Below are positions 1 to 9,232 of a DNA stretch of 64,000 nucleotides, piece by piece (position 1 is the stretch's first letter; every line of letters starts with the position of its first letter). The translations under genes and the position numbers were made by a program. The notes beneath the pieces are model-generated. The model searched no databases. It worked only from the letters and a program-made list of their open reading frames with translations, and was not told the DNA's origin. The DNA comes from Apolygus lucorum (Eukaryota > Arthropoda > Insecta > Hemiptera > Miridae): NCBI GenBank assembly GCA_009739505.2, contig CM019176.2:53474924-53538923 (forward strand), read 5' to 3'.

Positions 1-1540
1 CCTTTTTGTCGGGAATTCGGTAGTGCAAACCCACAAATCTTAAAGATAACAGAATCCCCAGAAGTGAAAACGGCGCACTCTGGTGGCGACAGGAGGACCT
101 ACCAAGCACGAAAAAAATCCGAAAGAGTTTCTTAACCCTTTCCTGCCCGCCAACGGCATATATCGGGCGGCTGAACTTTCCGTAGCTGCCCGCCAACGTC
201 ATATATCGGGCGGCTGTCCTTTCCGTAGCTGCCCGCCGCCGATAATAGCCGTTCTGGCACTTGAGCTCTTTCGCCGTGTAACTACGATCTTCCAGGGTGT
301 AATGTCCATTACAAACCTCATGATATTCCATTCACAGAACAGTGTATATGTACCTTGAACAGTTTAAGTGTTTTTTTTTCTCTAATAACATTGTTTGTCG
401 GCGTTTTTTGGTCGGTAGTTTATCCTTGATCCAGTAGGTAAGTTCTGATGCAGCGGCACCTCAAACAGTTGGTTCTCTTTGATCTTCGCCGATTTGGTCA
501 CAGTCTTTTTTTTTGTTTTTGTTTTTTTCAACCCTTCTAATTCTATTTTGGTATTTTTGGCGGTTGGCCTGTCAAAGATATTGCCGCTTTTCAGATATTT
601 CACCGCCTATTTGAACTCTGCTCGGGAATATTCGCAAAAATGTTATGTCCCTCTTCCAACTTTTGGTTTTCCCCACTATGAAAATTTATCAAATTATAGG
701 AATTTTCCTAAACAGTATGAAAGTGGAAAACCATAAGTAATATTGAAATTATAATAAATTATATTGAATGAATTTAATAGAAATTGGAGCGAATCATGAG
801 GTATCATAATTATTCTACATTAGTTTCATTATTTCCATTATGTTTAACTGGCCAGTAAATGAATAAATAATGCATATAATCTCAATAATTCTAATGAACT
901 CATAACAGAAAGTATCACGCGAAAAAAAGACAATAAAGTAATGCAAGGAAACAACTTCGGACGAACCACTGTGTCGCCAAAATAATGCGGTACTGAGGGG
1001 ACAGAAGGGCTGCCGGCGGGCGGGCTGTGAGGGACAGTAGGCTCTCGAGAATCCGGGCGCGAAAAGGTTAAGTCATCCACTAGGTAGCAGAACGATGAAT
1101 AGCTCGGAGATATGCTTAGAGCTGTGATGGTATAAACCATCATACGCCACTCGCGAAACTCGGCATGATGGTTATTACCATCATCCGCACGGAAAGTGTT
1201 AAAGAGATCACACGTTTGAAAAAGGCGGGCCGCTATAAATGCACACACACTAAGCAAGGACTACGCCGCGGACAGCCCCGCGCGCGTGTGTGAGTGGAAT
1301 GTTGTAGTATCCAAGAGGGGTTTCTGTGCATGGATACTTCTTCAAAGACAGTTGGCTAGCTACGTCACGCATGGCTAGCTACGTCACACCATTCAAATCT
1401 TCAACTTTCCTTAGCTTCTCTGATTTTTTAAAAACATTTTCTCAACGAACAGACCCGATTACCGTTATTCCTGAGCCATACTCTTTTGAAAAAAAAAAAA
1501 AAATAAAAAAAATTGACCGAAATACCCCATTAATAATACT
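1..1540. other. Gene-free stretch at window start
   Basis: I see no supported gene here. The open frames on both strands are low in complexity and match no family that I recognise. The only clear structure is a short 43-bp tandem repeat near the left end, listed separately. A TATAAA-like string lies near base 1230, but nothing downstream supports a gene. Confidence 0.5.
142..237. repeat. 43-bp tandem repeat, about 2.3 units
   Basis: A 43-bp unit starting CTGCCCGCCAACG repeats at 142, 185 and 228. Each full unit contains an internal inverted pair, GCCCGCC and GGGCGGC, around ATATAT, so each could form a small hairpin. The copies differ at only a few bases. It is not coding in any frame that I can support. 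Confidence 0.75.
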
Positions 1541-1986
1541 GGAGACAACTTCCATGCTAACCAGTCCAGAAGATAACTTCCCGCTCAAGAGCCATTCCAT
1601 GAACCATTCTCAGTCCATGGAAGTAGTAAGGGCGCTTCCAGGTACAACATGGAACAGAACTGAGAACAAGATCCATGCTTACCGGTCCAGAGCCATTGAA
1701 CCATTCTCTATGATATCTTATCGGTCCGGTTACATCCTTACCGGTCCAGTTCCATCCTCACCAATCAGAATGATCAGATTGATGAGATGATTGATCAGAT
1801 CATTCTGATTGGTGAGGATGGAACTGGACCGATGGAAAAGATTCTCTTCCCGGTCCAGAGCCATTTCAAGATATCTTATCAGTCCGTGGAACTGGACCGG
1901 TAAGGGTCGAGTTTTTGTCACTGCGTGGAACCGTTCCAACCTGATACTCGGTTCCACAGTCCCAGTACAGCTGTACCGACACACCT
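1535..1986 (-). repeat. Dispersed repeat, copy 1 (GGTCCAGTTCC family)
   Basis: This block reads in inverse orientation to the block at 30276-30590. Both contain strings such as GTGTCGGTACAGCTGTACTG at one end and CCATGGAAG/CTTCCATG plus AGTATTATT-like sequence at the other, with repeated GGTCCAG motifs between. A related partial copy lies near 31255-31350. It is probably a non-autonomous mobile element. No coding capacity was seen. Confidence 0.6.
1742..1831. repeat. Hairpin with 33-bp perfect arms
   Basis: Bases 1742-1774 are the exact reverse complement of 1799-1831 (arm starts CGGTCCAGTTCCATCC), with a 24-base loop. It lies inside the dispersed repeat at 1535-1986. It is probably a local inverted duplication of part of that element. 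Confidence 0.85.
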
Positions 1987-2003
1987 CTACTCCTACCCTC
2001 ACC

Positions 2004-2853
2004 TAGGGATGGCCTGAAAAAAAAAACCCATCGATGTATCGTGGAACATCGACAGCCAAACCAATGGCCCAAAAACATCGACTCAGAAACTTAGTTGAAA
2101 GAAAGAACATAGATTATTTTCGCAAAAACATCAATTTATCTATGAAATCAATTCATTTTTGGTGGGGAATTTTTTTATTCATACAAAATGGGGAAAAATG
2201 GAGTGCATATGAAGAGTGTCAATATATTATTTTTTTAAACTTCCTACAGAAATGCGTCTTACAAAAAATACGTCTTACACATTATATTTGTTTACAATAA
2301 TTGTAAACATTTTGATTGTTTATTTGTAAAAATGAATTATTCATTTTTACAAATAAACAATCAAAATAGAGCGGTTTCCTTGAGGCTGAGATGCCCAAGG
2401 AAACATGTCCGAGGACTCGGACTGGAGGACGGAGAAGCAATTTAGGTCCCACAAGATTAACGCCTCACACATTCACGCTCGCAAAAAAAAAAACCCTTCG
2501 GAATAAATCAATTTGAATATTTGGCAAACTTTTGGCATCTCATTTTGAACTTTCGGCAAATCCATTACGTTTCGAAAACTACTGGAGTCTTTGTCCACCT
2601 TTTTCCTTCTACAATGTTCAATAAAGTATTTTTCCGCTCTCTCATAAAAAATGAGCGCTCAGACCCAGTATTTGGCGTCTAACCCATTTAAAATTAGTAA
2701 TTTTGAAAGTAATTTGCCTGCAAGGCGGTTCCATGTTTTCTTCTACGGCGAAAAAGTTGAAACATCGATTTATCAATGTTGCGAAACATCGATGGAAATA
2801 CGTCAATTTTTGTTTGTTGCAAAAACATCGATGAATCGTTGCCATCGCCTACA
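2004..2853. mobile_element. Possible hAT-like non-autonomous relic
   Basis: The left edge reads TAGGGATGGCC and the right edge GCCATCGCCTA, an imperfect inverted pair resembling hAT ends. Just inside both edges are several ACATCGATG strings (around 2030-2070 and 2762-2838). No 8-bp target duplication is visible, so borders and class are tentative. Confidence 0.3.
2309..2367. repeat. Near-perfect palindrome with 29-bp arms
   Basis: Bases 2309-2337 and 2339-2367 are exact reverse complements with one central base. The arm begins ATTTTGATTGTTTATTTG. A structure with so short a loop could extrude as a cruciform or be a miniature insertion. It lies inside the possible hAT relic. Confidence 0.85.
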
Positions 2854-2859
2854 TCATTC

Positions 2860-3810
2860 CTTAGCCGTAGCTCTCAAAATTAAGCTATTTGAATAGACTT
2901 TAAAATTTTAGCACGGAAAATTTTGAAATTTTCTTCTCCATAAAATTTAAACATTATAAAACTATTCTTGAAGTTGTAACCCTTAATTTCTCACTTATTA
3001 AAAAAAAAGTTTTTTTTTGGATTCTTTGTATTAAATTTAGATGTATTTTGACCAATCTATAGAATATTAGGGCAGAAAGTACCTATTAGAGTCTGTCAGC
3101 TCAAGGATGATTTTCCCAAGGTCCGCACTTGCGCTATCTGCGTCAGCAGAATCTGTCTATAAACCCACTTTTGTTGGAGTAGAAGTAGGATACTTTGAAA
3201 AATCCTTGGTGGGAAGTTGGGAATGTCTCAAGAAGTACATAACCAAGGAATAAGATTGAGGAGGGTCACTTCATAGAGGGATCTATGCTACCTTAGACAA
3301 TGGCTCCATCTCTGACGAGGAAACCCACCTAATAGCCTACAAGGTGAGAAATGTGGGTAGAATGTACCTCCTTGGTCCTATTACAGTCGGCCAACCCGAG
3401 AATTTATTTGTTTTTCTTAGAGTTATGTATTTATTATTACGTTTTCTGACACAATCGATAGTTGGAGTGTCGAGATAGCCAATGGCTATCAGTTTTGGTT
3501 CAAAGGTTGATAAACTTGAAAAAATCGTAAAAACCGGATTTCCTAGAAGATACCTCGGCATGTTAAGGGTTAAGACTTGATGACTGGAATATTTTAACAC
3601 TTGACTACATTGATTTGTTTGTCTGGACGATAACTTGGGCTATTATTTCACAAACAAAAAAAAAAAAAAAAATCCTGAAAATTTTACTGAAAGTCGAAAA
3701 AATTTACGTGCGAGCAAATTTATGAATCCGAGGAAAGTTGTAGGATACTTTTTGAGGTTTTGGATTAAATAATGTAAACACTAAGGTAGGATTATGTACT
3801 GAAACCTAAA
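2860..3810. other. Gene-free stretch
   Basis: AT-rich DNA with homopolymer runs. No exon, RNA gene or mobile element could be supported on either strand. Confidence 0.4.
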
Positions 3811-3814
3811 AGAC

Positions 3815-4440
3815 GGTAAAAATTAAAAACGCTGCAAATTATTAAACAAAATTATTTTTCTATATAAATCACTCGTCTGCTAAGAACACGGCTTTGGCAT
3901 TGTTACCACCAACCAACATGAAGAAAAACATCGATCGCATTTCGGTCAGCTAAAATTTGAACGGCGATTAGGTCTCATTTCCGATTCACACTCGTGTTTC
4001 TGATTTATCGTAAGTCGGACCCTAAGTTCTCGTAGGGAACGAACGATTTGTCCTACAGAGCTCCGTGTGGTCTCAAAAAATTCTATAGAATCTTAAATTG
4101 AAGGAAATACAACACCTTTATATCAAAATTTTTTGAGTTAGGGCGTTTTCAAAATTTCAAAATTCATTTTTGAACCCTTAGAAGTGACCTACATCAACCT
4201 AAATCTTCGGGGCACAACTAGACCCCAAATGGAGCCTACATACCAAATTTCATCAAAATCTGTCAATGCTAAGTGGGGAAAGTGCCGCGTACGGCGTACG
4301 GATGGCCAAATTTTTATTCGATTTTTGGATTCTACCTACCTTGAAATGTAAACCATCAAATTTTGAGAGGGTGTTAAACAATTTTTTTCTTGGTCGATTC
4401 CAAAGGTTCATTACTGAAAATAATAAACCAAAAAAAGGAG
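3815..4440 (-). repeat. Dispersed ~620-bp repeat, copy 1
   Basis: The segment is the inverse counterpart of 57815-58440 and, less completely, 58565-59060. Shared blocks include AAAACGCTGCAAATTATT at one end, CGTGTTTCTGATTTATCG, GTCCTACAGAGCTCCG, GACCCCAAATGGAGCC and the tail GAATCGACCAAG (as read on the minus strand). A shorter relative lies at about 38045-38290. No protein was recognised. Confidence 0.75.
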
Positions 4441-5330
4441 ATTAAAAATTTGCTCATCCGTTCATTTAAACAAAATTATTTACTTACAAGATAGTGAAGT
4501 CTTTATGAACACATCGAACTCGGGTGCTGTTTACGAGCATACTGTGATTGGATGCGTACACTTCTCGAAAGTATTGACGAGATAACTCCATCTCTGGTTG
4601 TGGGACGTACGTAGGCACCTTCTGGGAATTCCTAGACATGCTGGTTACTTTGTTTGTATCTGTACATTGTGTCTGTGAACCTCCTATTATATTTTTTAGT
4701 TTACCAGAATTCTTCTCCCTGTACTTGTAATGTAATTCTTCACTTGTAATTTTGCACCTAATCAGTTAGCAATGTTTTGTCAAATTCGGAAATATTCTGT
4801 AATTTTTTAAAAGATTTAAAAAAAATGTTCTAATGGATTAGAATTTGAAGTTGAGTGTCCTATTGATCTGTCAAAATTTCGAGTATTGGTAAACTAGCTT
4901 CTAATTTTGAGTTAATTCCTTGTCCAATTTTCCCTTTGGAGCAATCAGCAATAGTTTTAAAATGTCATAATATTCATGTGTTTTCTAACCAGCCGCGCTA
5001 GGATTTTACTAATCTGTAATTGGAATTTGGTTTTATTGCTTCATCGGATAATCGTGTAGTTTTAACCGGCGGAAGTCTTCACCCGCTTCTAATGCTCCTC
5101 CTTCACGAGCAAGGTATCTATAACAATAATTTCTCCTAACCAAATATGGCATGCCAGGCTTCTGCTTTCATTCGCTAGTTTTGTGTTTGAGAACCCAGGA
5201 CATTTCCCACAGGACTAGTGATTGCTCTTATCTGTTCATTCACGGCTCTATCAGCTGGGGAAGTTTGTTTGCAACCTGTGGTGTCGTGGGTGCCATGCAT
5301 AGGATGGATATTGGATTCTTGAATGTTCCT
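4441..5330. other. Gene-free stretch
   Basis: No exon with good splice sites and no family-like protein was seen. The sequence is moderately AT-rich and unremarkable. Confidence 0.4.
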
Positions 5331-5335
5331 ATTTA

Positions 5336-5670
5336 AGTCTGCCACAGATACTTTGCATCCCTTTGGCGTATTCTTCTGGAGAACATGGATTTAATTATCT
5401 CTTATCATCGAGCAGATTCCCATGCCGACGATAATGTTTCGGGAATTTCTCCCCTAAAGAGGGACTTGATTTCCCTCCTACTGCAGCTTGAAATTCGTGC
5501 ATTTCCGAAATTGAAATTTTGTGACACTACACAAACATCAAATTTCTCAAGGCTCCAATTTCCGTGTCAAGGTTTCACCATGGAAGGTTGACTCGATCGT
5601 TATAGTTCGCGGATCCACCACCTAGGGGGCGCCACACGGATGCAAAGTTTCTGTGGTAGACCTATAGGTA
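5336..5670. repeat. Fold-back repeat related to 12318-12410
   Basis: The left part (CCACAGATACTTTGCATCC, near 5341) and right part (GGATGCAAAGTTTCTGTGG, near 5638) form an inverted pair. The left arm continues into sequence shared with 12318-12410, including CTTTGGCG, ATTCTTCTGGAGAACAT and CATCTCTTATCATC. It is probably a small inverted-repeat element with a second partial copy in the DCTN1 intron. Confidence 0.5.
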
Positions 5671-6250
5671 GTTTGTTCCACAACACACAAATGTCTACCA
5701 TTTGCCTTGATAGCACAGATCATAAGGGATCGGGCTACCTCTAAAGAGAACGTGTTGTCAATTTCCGGCAATTGTATGAACCCGTAGACAAGGATGGGTA
5801 GGGGAGACCGGGGCCAGTTGGCATAAGGGGTAGGTTGGCAAAGTGCCTTCTAAAAATCAGGTGGCAAGGGGAGGGGGCTGTGGTCTTCATCACGTGACCT
5901 TCCTAATGCCCTCCAGTTACCTACAAAGTGTCAAAGCTGTTGGATCCACGCACAGCGTCACATCACAAAAAAACAATTTTTGCCCTGGTAAGTAGCAATT
6001 TTCCTCTCTACTTTATGTTTTCTGGTGCACTGTGTATTGCCAACTTGGTAAGTGTTAAAACTTTTGCGGATTCTACTTGATCCAATGAACAGATTCCACT
6101 TGTGAAACGTTCCCAAATCTTGTTTCTCTAACCAATGGCGGCCATGTTACTTCGGAAAGTTCTGTTGGGGCCGGTTGGCATATATTTTTTGGGGTCAGTT
6201 GGCATAAGCAATTTTTTATGGCCTTATGCCAACCCACCCCATTCTAATTT

Positions 6251-6589
6251 GTGGGAAAATTCCAAATCTACAGCAACCTAGACAATCCTCGTCCTGGAAC
6301 TTCTTCCCAATCGGCTCAACTGTGCCCTGCACCTTCCACTCAAAAGGAGGATGATGGAGAGAAGCATGACGTTGGAGACTTTGTTCTAGTGACGTATGCT
6401 AACAAAAAATACCCTGGCATAACAGCTGTTAACAAGGGAGATTTCCTCGTAAGCACCATGGCGAAGAAAGGAAAGTTTTGGTGTTGGCCAAGCAAGAAAG
6501 ATGAAATTTGGTACAAGCCAGAAGATGTTTCCAAACGCATTGGTAAACCAATCAAAGTGTCAGCTACTGATTACGTAGCTGATACATAG
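6251..6589 (+). CDS. C-terminal fragment of a transposon-borne protein
   Basis: A 112-residue open frame lies inside the 25-bp-TIR transposon. Residues from about 40 to 105 look like a compact beta-rich domain: GDFVLV, KKYPG, a W-C-W-P cluster and DEIWYKPEDV. Such a domain recurs, as I recall, at the ends of insect transposase-like proteins; I infer that this is the tail of the lost transposase or a passenger. The start methionine may not be genuine, since the frame could be the 3' end of a longer coding region. It has no intron. Confidence 0.45.
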   Translation: MGKFQIYSNLDNPRPGTSSQSAQLCPAPSTQKEDDGEKHDVGDFVLVTYANKKYPGITAVNKGDFLVSTMAKKGKFWCWPSKKDEIWYKPEDVSKRIGKPIKVSATDYVADT

Positions 6590-6761
6590 CTGAACATGAT
6601 TCTGTTTTCCAATTTATGACATTTTTTCTCTTGATTTAATCACATTTAAAATTTCACAGTTTTGTCATTGATTTCATTGAATACTTTGTTCATCTAAGTA
6701 CCTCTTTTATCATTCTATCGACCTTGCAACCTGAATTTTGGAAAACAACCTTTGGGTCCCA

Positions 6762-6835
6762 TGGTGACAGTAAGGGGCTCGTTGGCACACCAATTACAAA
6801 CAATTGGCGTGCCAACGTGCCCCTTACTGTCACCA
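6762..6835. repeat. Hairpin inside the TIR transposon
   Basis: TGGTGACAGTAAGGGG at the left and CCCCTTACTGTCACCA at the right are exact complements, and pairing continues inward with minor mismatches through GTTGGCAC/GTGCCAAC to a loop of about 20 bases. The inner part resembles the element's TIR-like words, so it may be an internal transposase-binding array. Confidence 0.75.
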
Positions 6836-7278
6836 AGGGACATAATATGTCCTTTGTGGCATATTATGCCAACTGACCCCAACAGGTATGCCAACTGACC
6901 CCATAGATGGGGTAGGTTGGCACAGCTTGACTTGCTGTCTTAGGTTCGATTTAGGGATTTCTGCAGTTCATCTAAAGGATCGTTCTTGGTGGGATTTTGT
7001 AGCCAATAAGTTGTAGTAACACAGGCAATTTTAATTTTTGAAATAGAAAGAACATTAACAATGAGAAAAATAAAAAAAAGAAAAACTATGCCAACTGGCC
7101 CCGGTCTCCCCTACATGGTACATCTGCATTCAAAGTGAAAGTCCAAAAACCCTACGTTACCACGCGGTTTCTAATGTCCTGTGTGGCACCACTTCTTAGT
7201 GGCACAAACAATCGAGTCTGAAAAATACTGGTTCTTCTGTTGAACGTTTTCCTGATCCACCCCACATCAATAATTATA

Positions 7279-8533
7279 CAGGGTGTCCCATGTTAGGGAC
7301 CGAAAAACTTCGGGAGTTGATTCTACAACTAATTTAAGTGAGAAAGTGTCTCTTAGCAATTTTTTTATACGCTTAATTTCCGAGTTATTTTAATTTTAAG
7401 ATTTTTTTCGTGTTTTCGACCTCAAACCATGAAAATGACCATAACTTTCTCAATTTACGTGCAATTTAAAATCACACCGATGGATGAAGCGTTAAATTTA
7501 CCAAAATGTTCGTAACAACAAACCATAGGTCAAGTTCGATAACCAGCAATTTTGGACAATCTAAAGTGGCCCAAAATTCAAAAAACTCCAAAAAATGGGT
7601 TTTTCCCGTTTTAGAGGAATTAGGAGTGGAATTCTACGTCATTTTCAACGCTATTCGACTGATTGCATCACCGTTGCTATGAGATAGCTCAGTATTAAAT
7701 TTTGGTAGGTCCGAATCTTTTTTTATTTACTTGGATTTTCAATTCTCGCAACTTTCTCGATTGTATGAAAAAAAAAATGATATCCCATAAAGAATAGCGC
7801 GTAGATGTGGAATAAAAAATAATGAGAAATAATGATTTTTTAGAGAAAGTAGATAATATTTATGATTCATAATTTTCCAAGTAAACAAAAAAAAGATTCG
7901 GACCTACCAAAATTCAATACTGAGCTATCTTATAGCAACGGTGATGGAATCAGTCGAATAGCGTTGAAAATGACGTAGAATTCCACCCCTAATTCCTCGA
8001 ACCTGCCCGAGGCCCGAAGAACCAGAAAACCTCGATTTCCTTGAGCGCAACCACGTTTTTTTCGCATTCAAACGTATTTTTCACTCTTAATTAGCGGAGT
8101 AAAATTAAAACAAATTATACCATTGAAAAGCTGAGATCTTTGCGCAGTTTTTGGTGTAGAGGTACGTGAAAAACCACGCGGAAGTAAAACCTAACAATCA
8201 AAAGAAAAAGTAGGAATTTTTGACGATTTGACAAAAATGACTTTACGAGTTAATTTTTCACCCATCACGACCTTACAAAAAGTTTTGTGTAACCACTAGA
8301 AAGATGGTAAATTTAACGCCTCATCTATCGGTGTAGTTATATTTTAAATTGCACGTAAATTGAGAGAGTTATGGTCATTTGCATGGCTTAAGGTCGAAAA
8401 CACGAAAAACATCTTAAAATTAAAATAACTCGGAAATTAAGCGTATAACGAAAAATTACTAGGAGACACTTTCTAACTAAAAGTAGTTGAATCGATTCCC
8501 GAAGTTTTTCGGTCCTTAACATGGGACACCCTG
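7279..8533. mobile_element. 1,255-bp fold-back element with CAGGGTGTCCC ends
   Basis: The ends are CAGGGTGTCCCATGTTA and its complement, flanked by TA. Pairing does not stop at the tips. 7428-7520 pairs with about 8270-8385, and 7610-7740 pairs with about 7879-8000 (for example GGTAGGTCCGAATC against GATTCGGACCTACC), so most of the element folds into a long interrupted hairpin. A related fragment lies near 42640-42780. No transposase is encoded. Confidence 0.85.
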
Positions 8534-8539
8534 TAGAAG

Positions 8540-9108
8540 GATTCTATTCTCATTGAGGAACGTCCCAAAAACGCAAATGTAAGGCGATTTTATCCATAGT
8601 GTGCATGGTATTCACGACAATAGAGGTCAATATGTATTGAAAACTTCCCAGTGGTTTCCTACACATCTGTCAAAGTGATGTGGATGCTTGGCTTATTTCA
8701 CCATCAATGTTTTTTATGTTGAAACTCTGGTTTCTCATTTTAATGCGAGAAACTTATTCTGTGTAAATAGACTTCTTTACTGACTTGGTTTCTGCTTTTC
8801 AATCATTGTGAACAAATTTGGCTCCTTTTCATTGTGTGATCTTTTACCTCGGGGGAAAATATGTTACTGCTCTACCTAATTTGGTAGGGATTTCACAGAA
8901 ACTATTTTGTGAAATCGGAACATGAAATTTTAAAAAGAATCTTTGGAGCTTATTCAGTTTTTCATCTACTACCTAACATGAGTTTTAAAGAACAACTAAA
9001 TCATATCTTGCATTTGATTGAATATTTTATTAAAATCTCTATTGGTATTGCTCCTGGCTCCATCCTCTCTGTTATTTTGCTGACTAATTTGAATCTTTAT
9101 CTTTAAAG
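8540..9108. other. Sequence upstream of the first visible DCTN1 exon
   Basis: This is presumably intron. It ends in the acceptor CTTTAAAG just before 9109. No CAP-Gly coding exon was found here or further upstream. Confidence 0.5.
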
Positions 9109-9232
9109 CTCGAGAACTTCTCTGAGTGGTAAAAGCCGCGAGTCCCGAAGCCGAGAGGACATGTCTTCATCGACCTCATCAATAGCCAGTTCAGCTGACA
9201 TGTCTACCAAGAAAACGTCCTCATTTGTCGAG
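9109..9232 (+). CDS. DCTN1: DCTN1 exon A (linker, residues 1-41)
   Basis: Acceptor TTTAAAG, donor GTAAAATC. The first base completes a codon from an exon outside the visible set. The other two frames have stops, which fixes the phase. It encodes a Ser/Arg-rich stretch (SGKSRESRSRED, SSSTSSIASS) typical of the basic-serine linker after the CAP-Gly domain. It ends in phase 0. Confidence 0.85.

Larger units (their letters stand above)
5801..7111. mobile_element. 1,311-bp DNA transposon with 25-bp perfect TIRs, TA target
   Basis: The ends are exact 25-bp inverted repeats beginning GGGGAGACCGGGGCC, flanked by TA on both sides (5799-5800 and 7112-7113), which points to the Tc1/mariner/pogo group. 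Inside, TIR-like words (GGGGTCAGTTGGCATA and its complement) recur around 6170-6245 and 6865-6920, and a long hairpin lies at 6762-6835. The only coding remnant is a 112-residue frame at 6251-6589; no DDE catalytic core is present, so the element is non-autonomous. TIR identity suggests recent activity. Confidence 0.9.

Noticed and set aside
1225..1240. TATAAAT near a CA repeat as a promoter
   Set aside because: No coding sequence or transcript-like feature follows.
844..1257. 137-codon minus frame
   Set aside because: No domain, no splice support, no recognisable composition of a real protein.
1..9108. CAP-Gly exons of DCTN1
   Set aside because: I searched by eye for the GKNDG/GxFVR pattern on the plus strand and found nothing convincing, so no exon is claimed here.
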